NCBI GenBank assembly: GCA_947460595.1
Contig: CANHGS010000007.1
Location: 104,677-168,676 of the forward strand
Length of the DNA stretch: 64,000 nucleotides
Source of the DNA: Bacteroidota bacterium
GTDB taxonomy: Bacteria > Bacteroidota > Bacteroidia > Chitinophagales > Chitinophagaceae
Direction of reading: 5' to 3'
This document shows positions 1 through 9,297 of the stretch, one piece after another (position 1 is the stretch's first letter; each line of letters begins with the position of its first letter). Under the pieces are notes generated by a model that worked only from the letters and a program-made list of their open reading frames with translations, was not told the DNA's origin and ran no database searches. The position numbers and the translations under genes are program-made.

Positions 1-3000
1 ATAACTGTTTCTCAAGCAGCAAGTGCCAATCATTTGGCTGCTATTATCTCTGCTACTTTATTAGTCAATAAAAAAGCTACCACAATAATTTTAGCTGATA
101 TAATAAAAACTTTTGGAGATCCTGATTTTACTATGAATGCTGTTTCTGATAGGGCTGGGATTATCGGCTATAGTATTTCCAACAATAGCCTTGCTAGCCT
201 TAATGTAAATGCTGTTCATATATTAGCTGCTGGAACAACCACTATTACAGCCACTCAATTAGAAGACGCAAACTATTTGGCTGGAACGGTAAGTTCCAAT
301 CTTGTCATCAATAAAGCAGCCACTGTTTTAAGTCTTGCTGATATTGTTAAAACTTATGGAGATCCTTCATTTAGCGTTAGTGCTAGCAGTAATAGCAATG
401 GTTTGATTACATATAGTATTGCTGATCCTAGTAAAGCTACTGTTAGTGGAAATCAGATTAGTATTGTGGCAGCAGGCGTTACCAATATTTTGGTAAATCA
501 GGCAGCTGATAACAACTATTTACCTGCTTCTATTTCTGTGAAGTTGACCATCAATAAAATGGCTGCTACACTTAGTCTGGGAGATATAGTTAAAAATTAT
601 GGAGATCCTGCTTTTAGTGTGAATGCATTGACTAATAGTACTGGTGCTATTTCCTATACTATTGCCAATACAGCTATTGCATCCGTTCAAGGAAATACCA
701 TCAATATTGTTTCCGCAGGTATTACTACCATCATTGCAAATTTGTTGGCAGATGCCAATCACAATGCTCTGTCTATTACTGCTAATCTAACTGTCAACAA
801 GGTTAAGCCCAACTTATTATTGAATGATATTAGTAAGTCTTTTGGAGATCTTGATTTTTTTGTCAATGCCATTAGTAATGCCCCTGGAGCATTTAGCTAT
901 ATCATTTCTAATCCTACTGTTGCAACAATTACTGGAAATGCCATTCAATTGCATGCAGCTGGAGTTACTAGCATTACGGTGCAACAAGCGGCTAGCCTGA
1001 ATTATTTGGCAGCAACTGATACCGCTAATTTATATGTCAACAAAATTAGCCCAACCATACAGTTGGCTGATATCAATAAAAAATTGAATGATCCTGATTT
1101 TGTTCTAAACGCAATTAGTAATAGCACTGGAAATATTACCTATAGTATTGATAGTATATCTATTGCAAATGTTAGTGGAAATCAGGTAACCATAAAAGCG
1201 GTTGGTATTGCAATAATTACTGCAAGTCAAGAACCGGATGGCAATTATTTAAGCGGCAATGCTACTGCTACCTTAACAGTAGGAGATGTTGCCCCATCAG
1301 GCTTGAGTTATCCTGGTCCGAATGTCTATCCAGTATTGACTGCAATAGCTGCATTAACACCAACGGTGAGTGGAACGGTTACGGGTTATAGCATTAGCCC
1401 TGCACTGCCAACAGGGTTGAGTTTCAACGCAAGTACGGGTGTCATTAGTGGCACCCCCACTCAAGCCACTGCAGCTATTTTGTATACGGTTATGGCAAGT
1501 AATACCGCAGGCAGCATTAGTGTAACGGTGAGTATTGAGGTGAATAAATTGAAGCCTACTATTAGCATGAATAATATCATAAAAACTTATGGTGATCCCG
1601 ATTTTATTATTACTGCTATTAGTAATAGTCTTGGTAAAATCAACTATACTATCAATATTGCTAGTATTGCTACTGTTATTGGAAATATGATTACCCTTAA
1701 ATCAGGGGGTATTGCTACCATTACTGCATCACAAGAAGCAACTGAACTGTATGAAGCGGATAGTGTAAAAGCACAGTTATTGGTTAATACGCTTCCTAAA
1801 AATGGATTTGAATATCCTCAAATAAATATTCTTACCATCAATAAAACCATTCAACCCATTAAACCTATGGTACAAGGTGTGTTGGCTGGATTTAGTATTA
1901 GCCCCGCATTACCTTCTGGTTTATCAATTGATCAAAATACAGGATATATTATTGGAACGCCTACTGTTTTGTCAAAGCTTACTGAATATACCGTAATTGC
2001 ATCTGATGGAATGCTGAGTTTGGAGGCAAAATTGAATATTCAAGTAAATGATTTACCGCCGGTATTTGTGTATCAGCCAGACGGTGATATTGCCAATCCT
2101 AGGTTGCCCGTAAAAAATGCTATTCCATTATCCACTGGTGGTAAAGTGGTTAATTATAGCATTAGCCCTACATTACCTATTGGAATCAAGCTAGACAATC
2201 AAACAGGGATGATTTCTGGTAAAATAGCAGCTGTGAAAAATGGTTTGCAGGAATACCTAGTAACAGGTGCTAATTCTGGTGGTTTGGTTACCGCTAAATA
2301 TACCTTGGTATTTAATTCGGCACCTTCTGATATTGTTTTGACTAACCAAGAAATTCTAGAGAATTTACCTATTGGAACACAGGTTGGTTTATTAAATACT
2401 GCCGACATTGATGAGGGCGATACTCATAGCTATCAACTAGTTGCTGGAATTGGGTCAAATGATAATGTCAATTTTGAAATTAGAAACAATGTATTGGTCA
2501 GTAAGAGCAGTTTCAATTTTGAGCAAAAAAATGATTATCAAGTAAGGATTAAAGTTACAGATGAAGGAGGTTTGGTATTTGAGAAGTCATTCCATATTTT
2601 AATCATTGATGTCAATGAAGTGCCAACCCTTGCTGCTATGGGTGATATTCGGGTATACAATCTTACAACGGAACAGGTCATTGGTCTTTCCAATATGAGT
2701 GCAGGAAATGATTTGAATCAAAGGCTTGAAGTGCAATTGTCTAGTAATAAAACCAATTTGTTCGAATCAATAAAAGTAGTAGGAAATCAAATATTATTCA
2801 CCCTAAAACCGGATGTTTTTGGAAATGATGTTCTGATGAAAGTACTAGTTAAAGATAATGGTGGGATTTCAAATGGAGGGGTAGATACGGTTGTTAGAAC
2901 TTTTATTTTAGGGATTGATCCACTTCCAAAAGTTACTGCATTCCCAGACCAAGTTAGCCTTGGGAAAACTATTCAATTGCAAGTTGAAGCTACTCATGCC

Positions 3001-3429
3001 ATTGAATACAGATGGAAAAATACAACTGCAATAGTAGGGAGTGCTGTTGTCAAAAATCCAGTGGTAAGACCTATTCAAGATGATCAGTTTGAGGTGACAG
3101 TTAAAAACAAATGGGGTTATACGGCAGATGGTAGCGTTAGGGTGCGTGTAATAATGGATTATCTTTTGGAATCCAATAATATTCTTACGCCAAATGGCGA
3201 CGGGCATAATGATCAATGGACGATAGCTAATATAGACATGTATCCAGACAGTGAAGTTGCCGTCTATAATAAGGTTGGTAAGTTGGTTTACAAGCAAAAA
3301 GGATATAGAAATCAATGGGATGGCAAGCTCAATGGAGTTCCATTAAAGGACGATGCCTATTTCTATATTATTCAGTTTAACAAACCCAATGTGAAGCCAA
3401 TCAAAGGTTATCTAACCATAGTTCATTGA
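1..3429 (+). CDS. Repetitive T9SS-secreted surface protein with gliding-motility C-terminal domain (5' truncated)
   Basis: The reading frame is open from base 1, so the N-terminus lies outside the window; a TTG at 34 is only an internal codon. At least 1142 residues are visible. In order they show five consecutive 81-residue MBG-like Ig-type repeats, a putative-Ig (He_PIG-like) domain with the GLSFNASTGVISGTP signature, a sixth MBG-like repeat, two more He_PIG-like domains, a cadherin-like domain (around bases 2325-2620, with a DVNE calcium-type end), a further Ig-like stretch, and a C-terminal CHU_C/TIGR04131-type domain starting at the NILTPNGDGHNDQW motif. That last domain is the type B sorting signal for the type IX secretion system, so the protein is probably a very large surface or secreted adhesin. 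The adjacent PorP/SprF gene, 13 bp downstream, fits this, since such pairs are common. The function of the individual repeats is not evident. Secretion route is well supported; adhesion is inference. Confidence 0.9.
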   Translation: MTVSQAASANHLAAIISATLLVNKKATTIILADIIKTFGDPDFTMNAVSDRAGIIGYSISNNSLASLNVNAVHILAAGTTTITATQLEDANYLAGTVSSNLVINKAATVLSLADIVKTYGDPSFSVSASSNSNGLITYSIADPSKATVSGNQISIVAAGVTNILVNQAADNNYLPASISVKLTINKMAATLSLGDIVKNYGDPAFSVNALTNSTGAISYTIANTAIASVQGNTINIVSAGITTIIANLLADANHNALSITANLTVNKVKPNLLLNDISKSFGDLDFFVNAISNAPGAFSYIISNPTVATITGNAIQLHAAGVTSITVQQAASLNYLAATDTANLYVNKISPTIQLADINKKLNDPDFVLNAISNSTGNITYSIDSISIANVSGNQVTIKAVGIAIITASQEPDGNYLSGNATATLTVGDVAPSGLSYPGPNVYPVLTAIAALTPTVSGTVTGYSISPALPTGLSFNASTGVISGTPTQATAAILYTVMASNTAGSISVTVSIEVNKLKPTISMNNIIKTYGDPDFIITAISNSLGKINYTINIASIATVIGNMITLKSGGIATITASQEATELYEADSVKAQLLVNTLPKNGFEYPQINILTINKTIQPIKPMVQGVLAGFSISPALPSGLSIDQNTGYIIGTPTVLSKLTEYTVIASDGMLSLEAKLNIQVNDLPPVFVYQPDGDIANPRLPVKNAIPLSTGGKVVNYSISPTLPIGIKLDNQTGMISGKIAAVKNGLQEYLVTGANSGGLVTAKYTLVFNSAPSDIVLTNQEILENLPIGTQVGLLNTADIDEGDTHSYQLVAGIGSNDNVNFEIRNNVLVSKSSFNFEQKNDYQVRIKVTDEGGLVFEKSFHILIIDVNEVPTLAAMGDIRVYNLTTEQVIGLSNMSAGNDLNQRLEVQLSSNKTNLFESIKVVGNQILFTLKPDVFGNDVLMKVLVKDNGGISNGGVDTVVRTFILGIDPLPKVTAFPDQVSLGKTIQLQVEATHAIEYRWKNTTAIVGSAVVKNPVVRPIQDDQFEVTVKNKWGYTADGSVRVRVIMDYLLESNNILTPNGDGHNDQWTIANIDMYPDSEVAVYNKVGKLVYKQKGYRNQWDGKLNGVPLKDDAYFYIIQFNKPNVKPIKGYLTIVH
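67..1785 (+). repeat. 243-bp tandem protein-coding repeats (MBG-like Ig units)
   Basis: Units begin at the NKxxxT/N codons at 67, 310, 553, 796 and 1039, each exactly 243 bp after the last. A sixth unit at 1543-1785 follows a roughly 260-bp putative-Ig insert. Each unit carries a D-I-x-K-x-x-G/N-D-P/L-x-F motif near its start and an 81-residue period. The copies have diverged at DNA level but not in length. They encode Ig-like domains of the surface protein and are not a non-coding array. Confidence 0.85.
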
Positions 3430-3442
3430 TTAACTGATTATA

Positions 3443-4345
3443 ATGAGTAACCTTTTTAAAATAGTAGTCTTAATAATTGGAATAATCTTGTTGCATGCAA
3501 ATGCTATGTCTCAACAACTCAATCCTTCCGAAACTCAATTTTTTATCAACCCCTATTTATCAAATCCAGCATTGGCCGGAATGGAGCATCAGGAGTTGGT
3601 GTTGAATACAGCATTTAGAAGTCAATGGGACAAAGTTCTTGCATCTCCCAAAACCATTGCCTTTACTGCGGATTATCGCTCACCAAATAATGTTGGCCTT
3701 GGGTTGAATTTCAATAGTCAAAAAGCGGGGTTGTTAACTCAAACTAATTTTTTATTGAGCTATGCCTATCATATTCCATTATCTGAACAGGAGGATGATT
3801 ACTTACATATGGGCTTTTCTACTGGGTTTAGTAATGATGTCTTAGATTATAGTAGTTTGATTGGAGACGCCTCGGATCCAGTTGCGATTGGATATAATGG
3901 GAGGGTAGTTAACTGGACTGTTGATGCTGGATTGGCTTATTCAAAGAATGGCTTTTTTGTACAATTGGCCGCGCCAAACCTAAATAGAACCATGAACAAG
4001 AAAAACGATTTTATGGCTGATTACCCAATTTTTTATGCAGCTATCAATTATGAAATGCAGGTAAGTGATCAAATCATGCTGAATCCCAAATTGGTATACC
4101 GTGGCATTCAGAATTATAATAATATTATTGATATAGGAGTTCAGGTGCAATTCAAAGAACCTTTTAGTATTTCTGCTTTATACCATAGTAACCAATCTTA
4201 TAGTTTAGGAGTATCTTATGCGCATCTAAATCAATGGCAGTTGGTTTGCCTGTACAATACACCCACCAAATCTTTAAAAGAGTTTTCTAATGGGATTTTT
4301 GAAATGGGTTTAAGGTTTCGTTTTGCCAATCTAGGAGTAAACTAA
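3443..4345 (+). CDS. PorP/SprF family type IX secretion system membrane protein
   Basis: This 300-residue protein has a signal peptide (roughly residues 1-23, ending NAMSQQ) and the family's N-terminal hallmark, a Q-F-F-I-N-P-Y-L-S-N-P-A-L-A-G motif at about residues 32-47. It then continues as alternating beta-strands typical of an outer-membrane beta-barrel, with the usual family length. PorP/SprF proteins act with the type IX secretion machinery, and paralogues often pair with one large secreted protein that carries a type B C-terminal domain. Here the gene starts 13 bp after such a cargo gene, so the two are probably co-transcribed, with this protein serving as the dedicated outer-membrane partner. 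The family assignment is secure; the cargo pairing is inferred from position. Confidence 0.9.
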   Translation: MSNLFKIVVLIIGIILLHANAMSQQLNPSETQFFINPYLSNPALAGMEHQELVLNTAFRSQWDKVLASPKTIAFTADYRSPNNVGLGLNFNSQKAGLLTQTNFLLSYAYHIPLSEQEDDYLHMGFSTGFSNDVLDYSSLIGDASDPVAIGYNGRVVNWTVDAGLAYSKNGFFVQLAAPNLNRTMNKKNDFMADYPIFYAAINYEMQVSDQIMLNPKLVYRGIQNYNNIIDIGVQVQFKEPFSISALYHSNQSYSLGVSYAHLNQWQLVCLYNTPTKSLKEFSNGIFEMGLRFRFANLGVN

Positions 4346-4431
4346 TAGTATCAAATTACAGCTACATCGTTTTCGTTCAATTTTAATTGATTTTCAATCA
4401 GTTTATCAGATATTGAATCAAATTATCCAAA

Positions 4432-5538
4432 ATGCAGCCAAGATTATTCTTATTGCTACTATTGTTGCTGGGGTCAATCGTATCTATCGGTCAATATAGT
4501 AACAATACTGATCCGGTTGCCATTAAAACTAGGATGTTTAATGTTGCACTTTGGCAATTACAGCATTCAAATGGAAAACCATTGAATACCTGGACAAATG
4601 CTGCATTTTATACAGGGGTTTTTGCTACCTATCAGTCAACTAAAAATATAGAAATTTTAGACTCACTTTTTGCTATGGGAGAAAGAACAAAATGGCTTCC
4701 GGGAAGAAGATATGACCATGCTGATGACTATGCTATTGGTCAATTATATCTGGATTTATTCCAAATAAAGCAAGATGATAAAATGCTTCAGCCAACCTAT
4801 GATTCTTTAAAGAAAATGCAATTAACACCAGGAAATGAAATTAAAAAACATGGGATTAATTGGTGGTGGTGCGATGCTTTATTTATGGCTCCTCCTACCA
4901 TGGCCAAAATGGCAAAAGTAAAACAAGATGAATCACTGTTGATTTTGAGCGATACCCTTTTTAGACAGGCTTATCAGTTATTGTATCATCAAGATGACCA
5001 TTTATTTGCTAGAGATGCGGTGTATTTATGGAGTAGTGAAGGAGAAGGAAGAAAAGAATCAAATGGTAAAAGAATATTTTGGTCTAGGGGAAACGGCTGG
5101 GTACTAGCCGGTTTGGCTAGGTATTTAGATGCAATGCCCAAAAATTATGCGGGTAGGCAGTTTTATTTGAATTTATATCAATCCATCTGTTTAAGGATAA
5201 TTGAATTACAACAACCCGATGGACTATGGAGAACTAGCCTATTAGATCCAGAAGCCTATCTAGGAGGTGAAGCCTCAGGTACTGGATTTATTTGTTATGC
5301 GCTTGCATGGGGTGTCAATCAAAAAATAATTGATCGTAAAACTTTTCTTCCAATGATAAAGAAAGCTTGGGATGGCTTAAACTTAATGGTTACTCCTGAA
5401 AATAAGGTAGGGTGGGTGCAACCTATTGGAGCAGATCCTAGGAAAAATTTTAATTCAGAAAGTTGGGAATCTTTTGGCACAGGTGCCTATTTGCTTGCTG
5501 CTTCTGAAATTTTAAAAATCAAACAAATTGTAAAATGA
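4432..5538 (+). CDS. GH105 unsaturated rhamnogalacturonyl/glucuronyl hydrolase
   Basis: A 368-residue protein with a strong signal peptide (poly-Leu core, cleaved near IGQ) and the (alpha/alpha)6 family signature. It has the W-W-W-C-D-A-L-F-M-A-P-P motif with Asp148 in the position of the catalytic Asp, then F-W-S-R-G-N-G-W and E-A-S-G-T-G-F. GH105 enzymes hydrate and remove the 4,5-unsaturated uronic acid left at the non-reducing end by pectin or rhamnogalacturonan lyases. This fits the PL1-type lyase at 35258. The enzyme should act in the periplasm. Its end overlaps the next gene by 4 bp (ATGA), so the two are translationally coupled. It follows the PorP/SprF gene after 86 bp without a clear terminator, and this is where the pectin locus begins. 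Family is clear; exact substrate (rhamnogalacturonan or other) is not determined. Confidence 0.92.
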   Translation: MQPRLFLLLLLLLGSIVSIGQYSNNTDPVAIKTRMFNVALWQLQHSNGKPLNTWTNAAFYTGVFATYQSTKNIEILDSLFAMGERTKWLPGRRYDHADDYAIGQLYLDLFQIKQDDKMLQPTYDSLKKMQLTPGNEIKKHGINWWWCDALFMAPPTMAKMAKVKQDESLLILSDTLFRQAYQLLYHQDDHLFARDAVYLWSSEGEGRKESNGKRIFWSRGNGWVLAGLARYLDAMPKNYAGRQFYLNLYQSICLRIIELQQPDGLWRTSLLDPEAYLGGEASGTGFICYALAWGVNQKIIDRKTFLPMIKKAWDGLNLMVTPENKVGWVQPIGADPRKNFNSESWESFGTGAYLLAASEILKIKQIVK

Positions 5539-6896
5539 GAAAAATGCTATTTAAGCAAGTTGTAATTGTTTTTGTTGCTTTTATGTTGACACAGCAAATT
5601 CAAGCTCAGTCTACCGGTTGGAAAAACTTATTTGATGGTAAAACCCTCAAAGGTTGGCACCAATTAAATGGAAAAGCCAAGTATGAAATTGTCAACGGAA
5701 CTATAGTAGGGACAACTGTTCCGGGTGAACCAAACTCCTTTTTGGCAACTGATGAAACCTATGGTGATTTTATTTTGGAAGTAGAATTAAAAGTAGGAGA
5801 GATGAATTCTGGCATTCAAATCAGAAGTCTTTCTTTGCCTGAATACAACAATGGTCGCGTACATGGCTATCAAGTAGAAATTGATCCTTCTGCCCGAGCA
5901 TGGTCTGGCGGTATTTATGACGAAGCTCGTAGGGGTTGGATGTACCAAACAGAAATGAACCCTGCCGCTAAAAAGGCATTTAACAAAACAGGATGGAACA
6001 AATATCGTGTTGAAGCTATTGGGCCTTTGTTCCGAACTTGGGTGAATGATGTTCCCGTTACTTGTATGTTGGATGACCTTACCTTAAAAGGGTTTATTGC
6101 TTTGCAGGTTCATGCCATTAAACAAGGGGAAGGTGGCCAACAAATCCAGTGGAAAAATATTCGTATTCAAACTGGCGCAGCTATGAAACCAAGACCCATG
6201 GATGCTAGTACACCGGTAGCTAATTATTTAGTGAACAATTTGTCTGATCAAGAAAAAGCCCAAGGTTTCCAACTAATCTTTAATGGTAAAGATTTAACCG
6301 GATGGAGGTCTGCAGGGCAAATTACTACTCCAATAAAAGGTTGGGAGGTTGAAAATGGCAACCTGCATGTTCAAGATAGTGCGCATTCCAACCACCCTGG
6401 AGATTTGGTTACGGTGCAACAATACAAAGCCTTTGAATTAGTATTTGATTTTAAATTAACGCCTGGAGCCAATTCAGGGGTTAAATATTTTGTAAAGGAA
6501 ACTCCAGGAAGCAGGGCTGGTCTAGGTTTGGAATACCAAGTATTGGATGATGCCTTGCATCCCGATGCTAAAATGGGCGTAGAAGGAAACAGAACTTTGG
6601 CTAGTTTATATGACCTCATTCCATCTGTAAAAATGGAAGCCCGCTTTCAGAAAAAAATTGGTGAATGGAATCAAGGAAAAATCATTGTTTATCCAAATAA
6701 CCATGTGGAACATTGGTTAAATGGTTTTAAAGTGGTGGAATATGAAAAAGGAGGTCCTATTTACAAGGTTTTGTTAGCGCATAGTAAGTATGCTAAGAGT
6801 AAGGATTTTGGCAATGTAAGTCAATCACCCATTCTATTGCAAGAGCATGGAGATAACGTATATTACAGAAGCATTAAAATCAGGGAATTTAAATAA
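5535..6896 (+). CDS. Tandem-domain 3-keto-disaccharide hydrolase (DUF1080) protein
   Basis: This 453-residue exported protein (signal peptide to about residue 25, ending IQAQS) contains two copies of the DUF1080/3-keto-disaccharide hydrolase fold, a concanavalin-like jelly roll. Copy one is about residues 27-215, with the opening W-K-N-L-F-D-G-K-T-L-K-G-W. Copy two is about residues 245-450, opening with F-Q-L-I-F-N-G-K-D-L-T-G-W, and contains the typical N-S-G-V/I-x-Y/Q-x-x and H-x-L-N-G signatures. DUF1080 enzymes cleave glycosidic bonds after oxidation of a hydroxyl to a 3-keto group by Gfo/Idh/MocA oxidoreductases. A Tat-exported member of that oxidoreductase family is the very next gene. 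An alternative start is the ATG at 5544. The gene is followed by a convincing terminator. Single-domain members are usual; two copies are less common. Confidence 0.85.
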   Translation: MRKMLFKQVVIVFVAFMLTQQIQAQSTGWKNLFDGKTLKGWHQLNGKAKYEIVNGTIVGTTVPGEPNSFLATDETYGDFILEVELKVGEMNSGIQIRSLSLPEYNNGRVHGYQVEIDPSARAWSGGIYDEARRGWMYQTEMNPAAKKAFNKTGWNKYRVEAIGPLFRTWVNDVPVTCMLDDLTLKGFIALQVHAIKQGEGGQQIQWKNIRIQTGAAMKPRPMDASTPVANYLVNNLSDQEKAQGFQLIFNGKDLTGWRSAGQITTPIKGWEVENGNLHVQDSAHSNHPGDLVTVQQYKAFELVFDFKLTPGANSGVKYFVKETPGSRAGLGLEYQVLDDALHPDAKMGVEGNRTLASLYDLIPSVKMEARFQKKIGEWNQGKIIVYPNNHVEHWLNGFKVVEYEKGGPIYKVLLAHSKYAKSKDFGNVSQSPILLQEHGDNVYYRSIKIREFK

Positions 6897-6928
6897 ACCT
6901 GATTAGCAAGATTTTGGCAGTTTGGTAT

Positions 6929-6963
6929 AAGTCGGTGGGTGAGAACCTGCTGACTTTATTTTT
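6929..6963 (+). terminator. Rho-independent terminator after the DUF1080 gene
   Basis: A 12-bp stem (6929-6940 with 6945-6956, three G-U pairs) closes a GAGA tetraloop and is followed by TATTTTT. It lies 32 bp after the stop codon and ends the GH105-DUF1080 unit. Confidence 0.75.
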
Positions 6964-7236
6964 CAATTCCCTATTCCAATTGGCTTGAATAAGTATGTCA
7001 AAAGCTTATATGTGAAATTCAGACGGATACTCCTTTTCTTATTAACAGTAACTAATGTAAGTCCAAAATATTCCATTGCCGGAATACCCAGACCGGATTT
7101 TGAAATAGGCAATTGGATGAACTTCATTTTGGAATTTACGATGTTCTTAAACCCCAATTTTAAACCTGGAATATCTCAAAAATTCGTACCTTATCCCTTC
7201 TCAAAATAATCAACAAACCAAAATACAAACACCGCC
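6964..7236. other. Non-coding leader upstream of the Tat-exported oxidoreductase
   Basis: Together with the preceding terminator this is a 340-bp gap between genes (6897-7236). Short open frames on both strands here (74 and 64 codons) have no recognisable domains and overlap each other antisense, so I do not call a gene. The only structure of note is a 12-bp match, AAAATATTCCAT at 7065-7076, to the conserved upstream element found before other operons of the locus. Confidence 0.6.
7065..7131 (+). promoter_or_regulatory. Possible weak copy of the locus operator/promoter element
   Basis: AAAATATTCCAT at 7065-7076 is identical to 8623-8634 of the strong element, and TAAG precedes both copies by a few bases. 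The rest of the element is not conserved. A TCATTTTG sequence at 7124-7131 could be a -7 box, one mismatch from TAnnTTTG, at a spacing 4 bp longer than in the strong copies. It is 105 bp before the start codon of the oxidoreductase. Tentative. Confidence 0.3.
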
Positions 7237-8562
7237 ATGAAAGAACAAAAACCTAAGTCAGTTTCCAGAAGAGACTTTATGGGTAATTCTGCTAAAGTTT
7301 TGGCTGGATTCATGATATTACCCAGACATGTCTTGGGTGGAACCAGCTTATCCGGAATCAAATACACCGCACCCAGCGATATCATTTCCTTGGGATTGAT
7401 TGGTGCAGGAAAACAAGGGGGCATTCTCTCTAATTATTTCTTGAAAACAGAACAAATTAGATTTACGGCTATCAGTGAAGTTTATCAAGCAAAAGCTAAA
7501 AAAACCTTGGATGGTATCAAGGCTAATTATGCTAAAAATACCCAACTTGGTGCTTATAATGAGATTCCTGTGTACAACGATTTTAGAGAATTGTTAGCAC
7601 TCAAATCTGTGGACGCTGTTGTAATTGCATTGCCAGACCATTGGCATGCTGCTGCTGCAGTTAGGGCCGCTCAAGCTGGTAAAGATATTTATTGTGAAAA
7701 ACCTTTGGCCTTGACTGTGAAAGAAGGTAGGGCCATGGTCAATGCTACTAGGAAATATGATCGGGTTTTTCAAACAGGAAGTATGCAACGTTCTTGGAAA
7801 GAATTTAGACAGGCAGCTGAATTAATTCGTAATGGATATATTGGTCAAATTAAAGAGATCAAAGTGAATGTTGGCCCACCACCAACGCCTTACAATCTTC
7901 CAGCAGAAGCTATTCCAGAAGGATTGGATTGGACCAAATGGTTAGGACCCAATGCACCCGTAAACTTTAATTCAGAGCTAGCGCCACCCATTACCAAAGA
8001 CGTTTATCCTAACTGGCGCAACTACAAAGAATTTGGAGGTGGAATGGTTACTGATTGGGGTGCCCATATGTTTGATATTGTACAATGGGCCTTAGATATG
8101 GATTCCAGCGGTCCAGTAGAAGTAATAGCACCTGATGGCAAAGAATTTCCTTTCTTGACTTATAAATATGATAATGGGATTGTCATGACCCACGAAAAAT
8201 GGGCTTGGGGCAACGCTATTCATTTTATTGGATCAGAAGGGGAGATCAAAGTGGCTAGGGGTAAATTAGAAACCACCCCAGCTTCACTAAAAGACAAACT
8301 GATTGGAGAATCTGAAAAGCATGTCTACAAAAGTGAAGACCATTACAAAGACTTTTTAAATGCTATGCGCACCAGATCCAAACCTATTTGTGATGTAGAA
8401 ACAGGACATCGTACGTCTAGTGTATGCAATATTGGTAATATTGCATACCAGTTAAATAGAAAATTGGAATGGAATTCCAAGAAAGAACAGTTTAAAAATG
8501 ACCCTGAAGCCAATGCGCTCTTGGGTAGGCCAATGTTGAATGAATGGGCCATTAAGTTGTAA
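7237..8562 (+). CDS. Tat-exported Gfo/Idh/MocA family oxidoreductase
   Basis: A 441-residue NAD(P)-dependent oxidoreductase with a twin-arginine leader: the S-R-R-D-F-M motif has Arg11-Arg12 and is followed by a hydrophobic stretch, so it is probably exported folded with its cofactor. The Rossmann domain follows from about residue 50 (I-S-L-G-L-I-G-A-G-K-Q-G). Then come the family's E-K-P-L-A motif (Glu154-Lys155-Pro156) and the C-terminal D-W-G-A-H-M-F-D-I-V motif, where the His is a usual catalytic candidate. In Bacteroidota such periplasmic enzymes oxidise glycosides to 3-keto forms or otherwise exchange redox state on sugars. Its position directly after the 3-keto-disaccharide hydrolase supports that role. 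It is transcribed alone, between two terminators. Substrate unknown. Confidence 0.88.
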   Translation: MKEQKPKSVSRRDFMGNSAKVLAGFMILPRHVLGGTSLSGIKYTAPSDIISLGLIGAGKQGGILSNYFLKTEQIRFTAISEVYQAKAKKTLDGIKANYAKNTQLGAYNEIPVYNDFRELLALKSVDAVVIALPDHWHAAAAVRAAQAGKDIYCEKPLALTVKEGRAMVNATRKYDRVFQTGSMQRSWKEFRQAAELIRNGYIGQIKEIKVNVGPPPTPYNLPAEAIPEGLDWTKWLGPNAPVNFNSELAPPITKDVYPNWRNYKEFGGGMVTDWGAHMFDIVQWALDMDSSGPVEVIAPDGKEFPFLTYKYDNGIVMTHEKWAWGNAIHFIGSEGEIKVARGKLETTPASLKDKLIGESEKHVYKSEDHYKDFLNAMRTRSKPICDVETGHRTSSVCNIGNIAYQLNRKLEWNSKKEQFKNDPEANALLGRPMLNEWAIKL

Positions 8563-8580
8563 CAAACCCATCTAAATAGG

Positions 8581-8608
8581 AAGACCACTCATTTGGGTGG
8601 TCTTTTTT
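8581..8608 (+). terminator. Rho-independent terminator after the Tat-exported oxidoreductase
   Basis: A 10-bp stem (8581-8590 with 8595-8604, one G-U pair) closes an ATTT loop and is followed by a T run to 8608. It lies 18 bp after the stop codon. Confidence 0.88.
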
Positions 8609-8617
8609 ATTGGGTAA

Positions 8618-8685
8618 GCAGTAAAATATTCCATCATTATAGTCAAACCTTACATTTTACTCCTTGTCAGTTTCAATTACTTTCG
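8618..8685 (+). promoter_or_regulatory. Conserved operator plus promoter, copy A (upstream of the 20-kb operon)
   Basis: Bases 8624-8656 are identical over 33 bp to 29267-29299, and the match extends back to 8620 with a single mismatch. TTTT at 8655-8658 could be the -33 element. After a 19-bp spacer comes TACTTTCG at 8678-8685, which matches the Bacteroidota -7 consensus TAnnTTTG with one mismatch. The conserved block therefore sits just upstream of, and touching, the -33 region, as expected for an activator site. The start codon of the first gene is about 160 bp downstream; that leader shows no further structure I can support. Exact repetition is seen directly; the promoter reading is inference. 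Confidence 0.7.
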
Positions 8686-8844
8686 AACAATATTAGTTTA
8701 TTGCTATTACAACGAATTGCTGGCCGCCCTGAATAACATTCGCCCTAGATGTTTGTGGAGTACCCTCCCTACACTTTCCCGATTTGTTCAAAACAAGGTT
8801 TCCCTCTCGTTAGCATAGTGGTTTAATCACTTATCTGCTTTTGT

Positions 8845-9297
8845 ATGGAACATACCATGTACTACGAGGATTTTGAACTGAACGCTATTCGTTATACCAA
8901 TGGGAGAACCATTACTGAAACTGATATTGTGATTCACGCAGGTCAATCTGGTGATTTCTTTCCCCACCATATGGATGAAGAATGGTGTAAGACCCAGCCT
9001 TTTAAAAGAAGAATGGCACATGGGACCTTGGTATTCACCGTTGCAGTAGGGTTAACAGCTGGTTCCATTAATCCCGTTTCCATGACTTATGGCTATGAAA
9101 AAATTAGGTTTACCAAACCAGTGTTTATAGGTGATACCATTCGCGTTAAAGTACAGATCAATCAATTGAAAGAGCATAAAAAACCAGGCTTTGGTTTGGT
9201 CTCAGAATTATTAGAAGTAACCAACCAGCACCAAGAATTGGTGATGATTTGTGAGCACATATTACTGGTACAAAAAAAGCAAATAGCCAATGGCTAG
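8845..9297 (+). CDS. MaoC-like hotdog-fold hydratase/dehydratase
   Basis: This 150-residue cytosolic protein has the MaoC/R-hydratase signature: G-D-F-F-P-H-H-M-D gives the Asp37 and His42 pair in the usual D-x4-H arrangement, followed by the M-A-H-G-T-L motif at the start of the hotdog helix. Family members hydrate or dehydrate acyl-CoA thioesters, or occasionally other carboxylic acids. It is the first gene of a tightly packed run and overlaps the next gene by 8 bp. Two family III CoA-transferases follow, which makes a CoA-thioester substrate likely. Which acyl group is involved cannot be read from the sequence. A role in mesaconyl- or methylmalyl-like chemistry is one possibility, but an unknown sugar-acid derivative is equally plausible given the pectin context. 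Confidence 0.85.
   Translation: MEHTMYYEDFELNAIRYTNGRTITETDIVIHAGQSGDFFPHHMDEEWCKTQPFKRRMAHGTLVFTVAVGLTAGSINPVSMTYGYEKIRFTKPVFIGDTIRVKVQINQLKEHKKPGFGLVSELLEVTNQHQELVMICEHILLVQKKQIANG

Noticed and set aside
67..1281. Direct repeats that could suggest a CRISPR-like or satellite array
   Set aside because: The 243-bp units are in frame, diverged at DNA level, and encode Ig-like domains; no short identical repeats with spacers exist.
2908..3315. 135-codon frame on the minus strand inside the surface protein gene
   Set aside because: Lies wholly antisense to a well-supported conserved C-terminal sorting domain; composition shows no recognisable protein.
6985..7209. A 74-codon open frame in the gap before the Tat-exported oxidoreductase
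   Set aside because: No domain, signal peptide or neighbour support, an antisense frame overlaps it, and it covers a region with a terminator upstream and a possible operator inside it.
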